Shown here: positions 25,922 through 34,582 of the stretch, piece by piece
How the letters are laid out: each line of letters starts with the position of its first letter
How positions within the stretch are numbered: position 1 is the stretch's first letter
From: an uncultured Eubacteriales bacterium
Lineage (GTDB): Bacteria > Bacillota > Clostridia > Oscillospirales > CAG-272
Assembly: GCA_905205065.1 (NCBI GenBank)
Contig: CAJLCI010000024.1
Span: 1 to 41,864, forward strand
Reading direction: 5' to 3'
Length of the DNA: 41,864 bases
Notes under the pieces: generated by a model
Databases searched by the model: none
The model's input: the letters and a program-made list of their open reading frames with translations, nothing else
Told to the model about the DNA's origin: nothing
Made by a program: the position numbers and the translations under genes

Positions 25922-26338
25922 TTGGGTAATTTTTTTAATAAGCTGCGATATAAAATGAGTATGTTTATGAATGGCAGATATGGAACCGACAGCTTTTTTA
26001 CTTTTTTGATGTGGGCAGAAGTTATTCTTATTTTAGTTAATGTATTTGCAAGAAACAGTATTATTACTCTTATTGAATTTGCTGTAATAATTTACTCGCT
26101 GTTTCGTGCGTTTTCAAAAAATACTCTGAAAAGACGGGATGAAAACGCTAAATACTTAAAGATTAAAAGCAAGATCACCGGATTTTTTAAGCTTGGAAAA
26201 GATAGATTTCATGACAGAAAAACACACGTTTACAAAAAGTGTCCGTCGTGCCGTGCGATGCTTCGCTTTCCCAAAAAGCCCGGAGATCATAAGGCGTCAT
26301 GCCCTAAGTGCGGGCATCATTTTGACGTTCATATCTGA
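25922..26338 (+). CDS. Small membrane protein with C-terminal zinc ribbon
   Basis: A 138-residue protein of a conserved clostridial type: an N-terminal FMNGRYGTDSF motif, two close membrane segments (about 26-65), a basic linker and a C-terminal zinc ribbon with pairs CPSC and CPKCGHHFD. Function unknown. Start choice: TTG 25922 with AAAGGA 9 bases upstream is preferred. A longer frame from 25850 would begin inside a likely terminator-like region (AAACAGC/GCTGTTT) and has no ribosome site, and ATG 25898 has none either. It precedes the GH38 gene by 35 bases, so the two may be co-transcribed. Confidence 0.8.
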   Translation: MGNFFNKLRYKMSMFMNGRYGTDSFFTFLMWAEVILILVNVFARNSIITLIEFAVIIYSLFRAFSKNTLKRRDENAKYLKIKSKITGFFKLGKDRFHDRKTHVYKKCPSCRAMLRFPKKPGDHKASCPKCGHHFDVHI

Positions 26339-26373
26339 TGTATTCAATACTTATGTAAAGGAAAATTGATATA

Positions 26374-28827
26374 ATGGATAGAGATATTAAACCGATGGTA
26401 TATTTTATCGGAAATACACATTATGATCCCGTATGGCTGTGGACGTGGGACGAAGCTCTCGCGAGCATACGATCAACATTTCGCAGTGCTCTTGACCGTA
26501 TGAACGAATATCCAGACTATACATACTCATTCTGTACTCCGGCTGTTTTTGAAATGATTGAGAAAGTAGATCCTGGTCTTTTTGAAGAAATCAAAAGGCG
26601 TGTTTCTGAAGGAAGATGGGAGCTTCAGGAGGGATGGTGGCTTCAGCCCGACTGCGGTCTTGCGCTTGGAGAAAGCTATGTAAGGCAGGGACTTTACGGG
26701 CAGAGGTATCTTAAAGAAAAGTTCGGAAAGTATTCTCATATAATGTTTAATATAGATAGCTTCGGTCACAGCGATATGCTGCCTCAGATATTGCGCGGAT
26801 GCGGGATTGATTCGTATGTATTTTCACGTCCTGAGTCTTATCATGTTGAGCTTCCCGATAAATTATTTGTCTGGAGATCTCCGGACGGAAGTACGGTAAC
26901 AGCTTATCGTGCGGCGGATCTCTATCAGCATACGCCGGATGAGGTTGTGTCTACTGCTGAAAAGTACATAAAAGAGGCGGCAGAGACCGGAGCGGACAGA
27001 TTTCTCGTATATGGAGTAACCAATCACGGAGGAGCTCCGACCAAAGCGATACTGTCCGCGCTTGAAAAAACTGCGGAGAGTGAAAAATATGCGGCTTTTG
27101 GATCGCTTGATGAGTTTTTCCTAAGGCAGCGCGAACTGTATAATAATGTGCCCGGAAGCATAACGCGCGGGGAGGGAAAAGAACTTCCTGTAGTTGATGG
27201 AGGAATCAACACCCGCGACTGCGGAGTATTTTCTAACTTTTCAGAGATAAAAACTAATAACAGACGCGCCGAATATACAGCGCTCGCGGCAGAACGCGCT
27301 TCTGTAATGGCTTCGTTTTACGGAGAAGAATACCCTCTTAATGAGCTTTGCGGAATATGGAAAGACATAATGTTTAATCAGTTTCATGATATTCTCGGCG
27401 GAGCGTCAATCATGCAGGCGTATCGTGACGCTCGTGATCTTCACGGAAGAGCCTTGCAGAACGCTTCTGAAATTATGAACTTCAGTCTTCAGCGTATAAC
27501 AAGAAGAATAAATACGGGCGATGGATTTTGGAACTATGTTTATTTTAATTTTAATTTATCGCCGTATCACGGAGAGCTTGAAGCTGAGCTTCAGTGGGCA
27601 TGGGAATATGATTTGTATGAGGGCGGCATAGAAGTAAGAGACAATGACGGACATGTAATTCCATGTCAGATTATTCTTGAGAGATCAACAATTCCGGGTT
27701 TCCGTACACGCGTTGCTTTTGTGGGTGATATTCCGGCGTTTGGGTATGCAGTGTATCATTTTACACAGAAGAAAGACTCGGATGGTACTCATAAGCTTGG
27801 AGGAGATGCCTCACGGCTTGGGACTGAGCGTTTTGAAATTGATACGTGCGGCGATGGCGGGGGAATGTTTATAAAGGACAAAATAACCGGCAAGCATGTA
27901 AGTGTTGTACCGGAAGTTTACGAGGACGAGGGGGATGTTTGGAGCTTTAATACCTGCGGTTTCGGAGGTAAGCTTGAGGCGTTTAAGCATGAAGAGTCAT
28001 TTTGTACGGAGCGGGGAAATATTATATCTACTGTAAGGACGCGCTCTATATTCAGAAAATCTTCGCTTGAACAGCATATTACCGTATATCCCGGAGAGGG
28101 ATATGTTGATATTCGTTTCCGCGCAAACTGGGAGGATCCGCATACGGTTTTGAAATATACCGTACGACAGAATAATTTAAAACCGGATGATAAGATTTAT
28201 GCCGGTGTTCCCGGTGGGAAAACGGTCCGTACGCTTGACGGGTTTGAGTATCCCCTCACAGAGACATTATCATACGGAGGTATATCCGTGGCAAGCGGCA
28301 ATATATTTGCTTATGATACGCTTAAAGATGACGGCACATTCCGTCTTACCGTTTTGCGTAATCCGGTATGCGGAGATCTTCGCATGGAAAAAGCTCTTTC
28401 TCCGGATGAGGATTACAGATATGTAGGAAGGGGAATCACCGAGGGTACGGTAAGATTTTATTTTGATGCCGGCGATGCGTACGGAAAGGCCTTAAACGAA
28501 GCGTATGAAGGGTTCTTGTTTGCGCCTGTTTCGGTATGCGAAGCTAAGCATGACGGTATTTTAAGCGGTACAGGAAGCTTTCTTTCATTCGAGGGCGATA
28601 GAGCAATTTCACTTGACGCTCTGAAAAAAGCGGAGGATGGCAGTGATGATTTTATAATGAGACTATCCAATCGTTCTTCCGAATATACTGCCGGAAAACT
28701 GTATGTCAGAGGTTCGTCATGGAATGAAGCTTCAATTCAGCTTGCGCCGTATGAGAACAGGACACTTAGGATCGGACCTAATTTTGATTTACGCTGCGCG
28801 GTAAAAGTAAATATGCTTGAAGAGTAA
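26374..28827 (+). CDS. Alpha-mannosidase, GH38
   Basis: Hydrolyses alpha-linked mannose from glycans such as N-glycan fragments. The catalytic domain is at the N-terminus: NTHYDPVWLWTWDE (zinc-binding H and D), the nucleophile block NIDSFGHSDMLPQIL and the later zinc ligand in MFNQFHDILGGAS. The C-terminal half is a beta-rich carbohydrate-fold domain (for example FEIDTCGDGGGMFIKDK and FRANWED). The 817 residues are in the normal range for bacterial members. No signal peptide, so it is cytoplasmic. The ATG follows AAAGGA. No transporter or other mannan enzyme is adjacent. Confidence 0.94.
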   Translation: MDRDIKPMVYFIGNTHYDPVWLWTWDEALASIRSTFRSALDRMNEYPDYTYSFCTPAVFEMIEKVDPGLFEEIKRRVSEGRWELQEGWWLQPDCGLALGESYVRQGLYGQRYLKEKFGKYSHIMFNIDSFGHSDMLPQILRGCGIDSYVFSRPESYHVELPDKLFVWRSPDGSTVTAYRAADLYQHTPDEVVSTAEKYIKEAAETGADRFLVYGVTNHGGAPTKAILSALEKTAESEKYAAFGSLDEFFLRQRELYNNVPGSITRGEGKELPVVDGGINTRDCGVFSNFSEIKTNNRRAEYTALAAERASVMASFYGEEYPLNELCGIWKDIMFNQFHDILGGASIMQAYRDARDLHGRALQNASEIMNFSLQRITRRINTGDGFWNYVYFNFNLSPYHGELEAELQWAWEYDLYEGGIEVRDNDGHVIPCQIILERSTIPGFRTRVAFVGDIPAFGYAVYHFTQKKDSDGTHKLGGDASRLGTERFEIDTCGDGGGMFIKDKITGKHVSVVPEVYEDEGDVWSFNTCGFGGKLEAFKHEESFCTERGNIISTVRTRSIFRKSSLEQHITVYPGEGYVDIRFRANWEDPHTVLKYTVRQNNLKPDDKIYAGVPGGKTVRTLDGFEYPLTETLSYGGISVASGNIFAYDTLKDDGTFRLTVLRNPVCGDLRMEKALSPDEDYRYVGRGITEGTVRFYFDAGDAYGKALNEAYEGFLFAPVSVCEAKHDGILSGTGSFLSFEGDRAISLDALKKAEDGSDDFIMRLSNRSSEYTAGKLYVRGSSWNEASIQLAPYENRTLRIGPNFDLRCAVKVNMLEE

Positions 28828-28898
28828 AAAAATGTCGGAGCGTGAATTTCCGCAGACATTTGAATATGAGCGTATGTATGACAGAAAGGGACAATTTT

Positions 28899-29732
28899 AT
28901 GGCAAATTTTATTGAGGCCTTGAAGGTTATATTTCTTGGAATTGTTGAAGGAATTACCGAATGGCTTCCGATAAGCTCGACCGGACACATGCTTCTTGTC
29001 GATCAGTTTTTGCAGCTGAACGAATCTCAGGACTTTAAAGATATGTTCTTTGTTGTAATTCAGCTTGGCGCAATTATGGCTGTTGTGCTGTTATTCTGGA
29101 ACAAAATGTGGCCTTTCAAGCGCAGTGTCAACAATAAAATCGAGGTTAGAAAAGATGTATTTTCTATCTGGCTCAAGGTTGTTGTGGCATGCGTTCCCGG
29201 GGCTGTAATTACGCTGCTTTTTGACGATTATATAGAAGCGCATTTTCAGACTCCGGAAGTTATTGCTTCAGCTTTGATTTTATACGGAATAGCATTTATT
29301 CTTATTGAAATCTTTAATAGAAAGCGTAAACCTAAAATTGAAACTATTAATGATATTACATATATGACTGCATTTTTGATAGGCTTGTTCCAGGTGCTTT
29401 CAATTATTCCCGGGACATCACGGTCAGGTTCTACAATAATCGGTGCTCTTCTTATCGGTGTTTCACGGGTAGCTGCGGCAGAATTTACTTTTTTCCTGGC
29501 TGTGCCGGTTATGTTTGGGCTCAGTGCAATTAAAATAATAAAGTTTGGATTTGGATTTACCGCTTTAGAGCTTTGTATTACGCTCTTGGGAATGTTAGTC
29601 GCTTTTGTTGTCTCTCTCATTGTTGTAAAGTTTCTGATGAATTATATAAGAAAACATGATTTTAAAGTATTCGGATGGTACAGAATAATTCTTGGAGTAG
29701 TAATTCTTATATATTTCTATTTAATCGCCTAA
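28899..29732 (+). CDS. uppP: Undecaprenyl-diphosphatase (UppP/BacA family)
   Basis: Integral membrane phosphatase that recycles undecaprenyl pyrophosphate for cell-wall synthesis; overexpression confers bacitracin resistance. The signature blocks are EGITEWLPISSTGH near the N-terminus and IIPGTSRSGSTIIGALL in the second half. Multiple hydrophobic helices are present. The ATG at 28899 is chosen over an upstream start (28842) because AAAGGG lies just ahead and the conserved N-terminus MANFIEALKVIFLGIVEGI begins there; this gives 277 residues, the usual length. Transcribed after the GH38 gene, 71 bases apart. Confidence 0.97.
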   Translation: MANFIEALKVIFLGIVEGITEWLPISSTGHMLLVDQFLQLNESQDFKDMFFVVIQLGAIMAVVLLFWNKMWPFKRSVNNKIEVRKDVFSIWLKVVVACVPGAVITLLFDDYIEAHFQTPEVIASALILYGIAFILIEIFNRKRKPKIETINDITYMTAFLIGLFQVLSIIPGTSRSGSTIIGALLIGVSRVAAAEFTFFLAVPVMFGLSAIKIIKFGFGFTALELCITLLGMLVAFVVSLIVVKFLMNYIRKHDFKVFGWYRIILGVVILIYFYLIA

Positions 29733-29792
29733 AATATTTCCCGGAAAATAAATATTAAGAAATTAGATTGTATATGGGAAGGAATGATACAT

Positions 29793-30485
29793 ATGAAATT
29801 TGGAATTATATGTGCAGGAGACATCGAGTTTGCCCCCTTCATTCCGATGTTTAAGGATTGTATAGTAGTTGAAAAGGCTATGCTCAATTTTTATTGCGGT
29901 AAAATTGAAGGCAAAAATGTAATAGCTCTTTACTCTGGCTCCGGCAAAGTCAATTCGGCCATCGCGTCTCAGCTGTTAATTGATATATTTAGCTGTAACT
30001 GTATAATAAATTCCGGTACTGCCGGAGCTATGAGAGATGATCTTGAAATTTTCGATACGGTAATTTCTAACGAAACTGCTTATCATGATGTTAGTGATGA
30101 TGTTATGAATGACTTTCATCCGTGGCTTAAATCGGTATATTTTAAAGCTGATGAAAAGTTGCTTAGCGCCGCACAAAAAGTAGTTGATAAAAAGAACTGT
30201 GACCGTAAGATTGTATTCGGAAGAATGGTAACAGGAGAGCAATTTATAACCGATGAAAACAGCGATAAAATAAATAATGTGTATTCGCCTTTTACCGTTG
30301 ATATGGAGACTGCGGCTATTGCACATGTATGTTATGTGAATCAAACTCCATTTATTTCGGTACGTACAATTACAGATACACCCAAACAAAGAGGTTTAAG
30401 TGAAGTTGAGAAAAACTGCAAAATGGCGTCGCAGTTATCTGCAGAATTTGTCAGAGAATTGCTGATGGAGTTAAATAAAGGCTGA
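29793..30485 (+). CDS. mtnN: 5'-methylthioadenosine/S-adenosylhomocysteine nucleosidase
   Basis: Cleaves methylthioadenosine and S-adenosylhomocysteine to adenine and the thio-ribose, for methionine and quorum-related recycling. The protein belongs to the PNP/UDP phosphorylase fold. NSGTAGAMRDDLEIFDTVI, the glutamate-bearing VDMETAAIAHVCY and ISVRTITDTP (the catalytic aspartate) match. The chosen ATG 29793 gives 230 residues; an ATG at 29784 is in frame, but GGAAGGA fits the later one better. The gene ends ahead of a strong bidirectional terminator. The N-terminus (CAGDIEFAPF) differs somewhat from the usual start. Confidence 0.9.
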   Translation: MKFGIICAGDIEFAPFIPMFKDCIVVEKAMLNFYCGKIEGKNVIALYSGSGKVNSAIASQLLIDIFSCNCIINSGTAGAMRDDLEIFDTVISNETAYHDVSDDVMNDFHPWLKSVYFKADEKLLSAAQKVVDKKNCDRKIVFGRMVTGEQFITDENSDKINNVYSPFTVDMETAAIAHVCYVNQTPFISVRTITDTPKQRGLSEVEKNCKMASQLSAEFVRELLMELNKG

Positions 30486-30637
30486 ATAAAGGCAGAATAA
30501 AATAGACAAGTAAATCTCCAAAAAAAAAGCTGAATATTTATGAATACGCTTTTAAGGCTATTTAAAGCTAAATAAGTTTTAATATGCTGAATAGTTTAAT
30601 AAGTTATATATAGCTTTACAGGGATCTTATAAAGATT

Positions 30638-30681
30638 GAACAAAGGCTGAAAGCCCGATATCGGACTTTCAGCCTTTGTTC
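30638..30681. terminator. Bidirectional terminator between mtnN and rsgA
   Basis: A perfect 16-bp inverted repeat (arms 30638-30653 and 30666-30681) encloses a short self-complementary loop CCGATATCGG. It sits between convergent genes, like the 4886-4932 hairpin. Confidence 0.9.
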
Positions 30682-30703
30682 GGCAAATATTAGATTGGAA
30701 CAG

Positions 30704-31801
30704 TTATTCCCATTCATGCTTGCTTTTAAGAACAGAATATATCTCAAGGTAGCTTTGATGCCTTTCTTCCGGTATAATTCCGTTTTTTACCGCGTCCATA
30801 ATTGCGCATCCATCTTCTTTTGTGTGGGTGCAGTTTTTATATAGACAATTATTTTTTTCAAATACGTGTCTGAACTCTCTGAATGTATTTGGAAGATCTT
30901 CAAGCTTGTAAAAGTCAAATCTTGAAAAATCAATCATAGAGAATCCGGGTGTATCCGCTATAAAGCCTTCACAGTTATTTGCGGCAGGAAGAAGTGTATA
31001 AAGCGGAAAGAGCTCGGCTACCCTTGTTGTGTTTTTTCCTCTCCCGATTTTTTCCGAAAGTTTGCCTGTTTCGAGACTGAGCGAAGGAAAAAGCGTATTC
31101 ATAAGAGTAGATTTTCCCGCGCCTGATACTCCCGCAAATGAACTGATTTCATTTTTGCATGTCTGAGAGATGTAAGCTATTAAATCGGAAATTCCTGTTT
31201 TGTTTTCACAGCTTGTTTCAAAAACTGTAAATCCGCATTGCTTATATATTTTTTCAATTCGATCGGAGCTTTTTTCATCAAGATCAGATTTTGAAACTAT
31301 AATTACCGGTTCGATCATATTAAATTCCGCTATAGTAATAAGCTTGTCCGATATAATTGTTGACGGAGACGGATATGCCGAAGAGATAATTACAAAAAGC
31401 TTGTCGAGATTTGCAAGAGGAGGTCTTATAAGAGTATTTTTCCGCGGAAGTATTTTTTCTATGATGCCGTTGCTTCCATCGTCACTTCCCCGGTTACCGT
31501 CCGGTCTGTTATATCCGCTTATATTAATGAGAACCTTATCTCCAGGAAGCGGTTTTATTTTATCATATCTGAATATTCCCCTTGCCGAACAGGAATATTG
31601 ATTTTTATCATTGTCGATTACTGCAAATTTGCCGCCGATGCTTTTTATAATTGTTGCCTGAATTAATCTGTCGGATTTTTCGTTGAATGTCTCCTGACAG
31701 CTGCAATTGCTTTTATCGGATATATTAATATTATTATAATTATTATCATTGCGGGATTTCTGTCGGGATAAAATCGGGGTGTTTTTGCGATAATTTTTCA
31801 C
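30704..31801 (-). CDS. rsgA: Ribosome small subunit-dependent GTPase A
   Basis: A circularly permuted GTPase that helps late maturation of the 30S subunit. Motif order is permuted as expected: IVSKSDLD (G4), then GVSGAGKSTLMN (G1), then DTPGFS (G3), followed by a zinc-binding C-terminus with C and H ligands (CLYKNCTHTKEDGC). The OB domain (IIKSIGGKFAV, GDKVLINI) precedes. The N-terminus has a 47-residue Asn/Ser-rich extension before the OB start, which is odd; no ATG lies nearer. The start is GTG 31801 with AAGG about 12 bases upstream. A palindrome CGTATTAATACG (31845-31856) sits upstream as a possible operator. Confidence 0.95.
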   Translation of the reverse strand: MKNYRKNTPILSRQKSRNDNNYNNINISDKSNCSCQETFNEKSDRLIQATIIKSIGGKFAVIDNDKNQYSCSARGIFRYDKIKPLPGDKVLINISGYNRPDGNRGSDDGSNGIIEKILPRKNTLIRPPLANLDKLFVIISSAYPSPSTIISDKLITIAEFNMIEPVIIVSKSDLDEKSSDRIEKIYKQCGFTVFETSCENKTGISDLIAYISQTCKNEISSFAGVSGAGKSTLMNTLFPSLSLETGKLSEKIGRGKNTTRVAELFPLYTLLPAANNCEGFIADTPGFSMIDFSRFDFYKLEDLPNTFREFRHVFEKNNCLYKNCTHTKEDGCAIMDAVKNGIIPEERHQSYLEIYSVLKSKHEWE

Positions 31802-32084
31802 TTACAAATATGCCTTTCCATATTCTTATGATAAATGATTTTGGCGTATTAATACGGCAATTGACATACGGTCGTTGATATATTAATAACGGTATAGCTT
31901 CGCCGCAGGATGTCTTGGCAGCAATTGTGCAGCCGGAAGAAGTGAGTATAGTATAAATCTATCTGCATCTGCCCGCTTGCAGAGTTGAACGCTCTGAAAA
32001 CGAATGTCTTGCAAACGTGAACATCTCATAATTAGTTTTATTTTTAGTTTTATTTATTACAGACTCTTTTTTACAGATCGTTTT
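31802..32084. other. Intergenic gap between rsgA and the next gene, no gene seen
   Basis: The gap holds AT-rich ends, a central part with more GC, TTGACA at 31861 without a good minus-10, and a duplicated TTTTTACAGAT near the 32085 gene end. I see no coding frame or terminator of quality. Confidence 0.4.
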
Positions 32085-33695
32085 TTACAGATTCCATTTT
32101 CCGCAATAGTCAAAACCTTCTTCAGGACTGCCGTGGAAGGTAAATTCTCGTTCATTGTGTAACCATCTTATCGGAAAAGACGTTTCAGTGAAATCGAGAG
32201 GGACGAGATCGTTATTCAAAGTGCATATTGTTGAAAATGCGTGTGATAGATCCCTGCTTTGAGTAGCGGAGCTGTAATTGACGTCAAATTCAAAAATAAG
32301 CGGGAAGCCGCTTTTGGATATCAGTTTAATATATCTGTGAGTAAGCTCCCTCGCGGAAGACGGTATCGTGAAAGGGATTTCCGCTAAAAAGTTTCCGCTT
32401 TGATTATTTTTCATCAATGCCGGAATTATAGATCCGGCTATTTTCTTTATTGATGTTATACAATCGTATTCTTTATAATCAGAACGTGTTCCCAGAAGGT
32501 TTGCGCTTTCGCAGCACAGATGAGGAACGGCATTAAGAATACAGAGATTTATATTTACTCCAAGCTTGCCGCATTCTTCGTCGATCAGAGCTTTTATTCC
32601 GCGGAGAAAGTCTTTTGTTATCTCCGCGGACGTTTTTTTATCATTGTCGAGCCGATAATCTGCATTCGGTGTTATCGCGGAGAACAGGCCCTGAGATGTT
32701 CCAAAAAGGTCAAAAGAATTAAAATCAATACCTATAAAGCGGAAGCCTGCATATATTATTTTTTTCAAATCATTGTAAATCGTATTGTATACATTCGGAT
32801 TTGAAATATCGGGGACGGAATAACCGTCATATCTGCCGACATATTTAATATTGCTTTTGCTGTTCGGACAATATATATAACCGGGAACTGCCTTGTGAGA
32901 TTTGATATAGGAGACTAAGGTCTTGAGCTTTTCAATCGAAAGAACATTACTCGGGTTTTTTAATATCATATGAGGCTCAAATACAAGTGAACTTGTCATT
33001 TGCTGAAGGGCCAGGATGTTTTCTTTTGCATTTCTTACAGCTGTATTTTCATCACCGTACAGTGTATGTTCAATGCCGTAAATCAAACCGTACACGGGAA
33101 GATTTGTTCTGCACATCTCTTTAGAAAATAATTTAGCGGCATTGAATGTGCTGATATTTTCATATGATTCATTTAATATCACGGCAGCATGTAATCTTCT
33201 TCCGCATATATAAAGATCGTTTCCTCCGCTGCGAAAATCAAGCCAAAGGGTAACTCCGAAACTGTCAAGCTGCCAGAAAGGGTATGCCGATGGAGCCGTT
33301 TTAACTCCGAAAGCATATGTTTTCTTTTTTATAAGGTTGCCATGCCTGAAAGCTAGATCAGAACCGTTTGTCACATAGAAGTAAAACGGCATAACGGTAT
33401 CAGGTTCTATTCCGTGAAAGGAGGACGATATAAAACCTCCGCCGCCTTCACTGAATACCCTGATAGATTCAAAACCGTTCTGCATCGATAATTCTTCTGA
33501 AGCAGTAAAATTCCATCGAAGTCTCAGAAGCCGGAGGTATGTATTTTCGGCGTCTATTAAAACTTCAATTCCTTTCTCATCTGATGTCGGTTTAAATGAG
33601 ACAACTATTTTTTTCGCTTTTTCTTCGGATATATACAGCTCTGTCTTTCCGTCGTAGTATATATAGCAGCAATCCGGCGGTCTTACTATACTCAT
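32085..33695 (-). CDS. Unrecognised protein with weak clan GH-D (alpha-galactosidase-like) resemblance
   Basis: A 536-residue protein, no signal peptide. Not firmly recognised. A beta-rich N-terminal half (about 1-215) is followed by a probable barrel. Two places resemble the two catalytic aspartates of GH27/GH36 enzymes: FIGIDFNSFDLFG compares with the KWDFN nucleophile region, and LLGTRSDYKEYDC with the second aspartate region. The arrangement of beta-sandwich then barrel is shared too. Alternatives are another GH family or an inactive homologue. It follows the alpha/beta hydrolase with 23 bases between, so the two are likely one operon. The ribosome site is weak. Confidence 0.5.
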   Translation of the reverse strand: MSIVRPPDCCYIYYDGKTELYISEEKAKKIVVSFKPTSDEKGIEVLIDAENTYLRLLRLRWNFTASEELSMQNGFESIRVFSEGGGGFISSSFHGIEPDTVMPFYFYVTNGSDLAFRHGNLIKKKTYAFGVKTAPSAYPFWQLDSFGVTLWLDFRSGGNDLYICGRRLHAAVILNESYENISTFNAAKLFSKEMCRTNLPVYGLIYGIEHTLYGDENTAVRNAKENILALQQMTSSLVFEPHMILKNPSNVLSIEKLKTLVSYIKSHKAVPGYIYCPNSKSNIKYVGRYDGYSVPDISNPNVYNTIYNDLKKIIYAGFRFIGIDFNSFDLFGTSQGLFSAITPNADYRLDNDKKTSAEITKDFLRGIKALIDEECGKLGVNINLCILNAVPHLCCESANLLGTRSDYKEYDCITSIKKIAGSIIPALMKNNQSGNFLAEIPFTIPSSARELTHRYIKLISKSGFPLIFEFDVNYSSATQSRDLSHAFSTICTLNNDLVPLDFTETSFPIRWLHNEREFTFHGSPEEGFDYCGKWNL

Positions 33696-33718
33696 AAGCG
33701 CTTATCCGTATCCTGACG

Positions 33719-34453
33719 TTATTCTCTTACGCCTCTCGCAGCTGCGTACTTTTCGATAAAATCTACAACCGGAGCGGGATCTGAAAGGCTGTGCGGATGA
33801 TGGTCGCATCCCGGTTTTACTATTGATTCAATAGTGTCACTGTATTTTTTATAGTTTTTAAAATAGACAGAGCCGTTCTGAGAGAAGGGAACTACGCTGT
33901 CCGAATCTCCGGCGACAATTATAACCGGAATGCCGTCTTTCGCGTTTTTCTCTGCAAAATCATTTGGGTTCTGTGAAAATTGTTTTGCGGTTTCATTGGT
34001 AAGCCCATAGCATTCAAGGCATTGTTTCCACTCCGCGCTTTCGGTAAAGCTTCCGGGCCAAGAACGGATGTCGGTAACCGGAGCGTCAAGATATAATTCT
34101 CCGGTGCAGTCGGGATATTTTGCCGCGAAATTAACCGCATACAGTCCGCCCCGACTGAATCCGAACAGCACCGGTTTTTTTGAAAGCTTGTATTCATTAG
34201 TGGAAATAAGATAAAATTCATGAAGCATTTCTACAGATTCAGGATTTCCGTACATGTCGCTTACTCTGTGATAAGCAAGGAAATATCCCTTTTCAAGCAA
34301 GGCTCTGTCCACGGTGTCAAAAGCGCCGAAAAATTCGGTGCGCCATACCCACGGGTTTCCGTTCATCGGCGTTTTGGGACATACTATAAAGCTTTCTCTT
34401 CCTCCCACTTCAAAATTTAATTGTTCATAACCAAACCAATCAGTCTTATTCAT
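33719..34453 (-). CDS. Alpha/beta hydrolase
   Basis: A probable esterase or acyl hydrolase of 244 residues. The nucleophile elbow is GFSRGG, the acid is probably in IIVAGDSDSVVPFSQNG, and the histidine is in PGCDHHPHSLSDP. There is no signal peptide, so it is cytoplasmic. AAAGGA lies before the ATG with good spacing. It is the first gene of a two-gene unit with the putative glycoside hydrolase, so removal of sugar acyl groups is a plausible but unproven role. It diverges from the SpoVAF-like gene across a 129-base region. Confidence 0.8.
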   Translation of the reverse strand: MNKTDWFGYEQLNFEVGGRESFIVCPKTPMNGNPWVWRTEFFGAFDTVDRALLEKGYFLAYHRVSDMYGNPESVEMLHEFYLISTNEYKLSKKPVLFGFSRGGLYAVNFAAKYPDCTGELYLDAPVTDIRSWPGSFTESAEWKQCLECYGLTNETAKQFSQNPNDFAEKNAKDGIPVIIVAGDSDSVVPFSQNGSVYFKNYKKYSDTIESIVKPGCDHHPHSLSDPAPVVDFIEKYAAARGVRE

Positions 34454-34582
34454 TTTATAAATCCTTTCTTAAAATATAAAATAATAGTATTGCAGAATAA
34501 TAAAACACTTAACTGTTAATAATAAATTCAGTATATAAATAATGATTTGCCTTCATCTGAGAGGAAGAGAGAGGTATACTTT

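Noticed and set aside
31861..31889. Forward promoter after rsgA (TTGACA)
   Set aside because: The minus-10 at usable spacing matches only three of six positions, and no forward gene follows.
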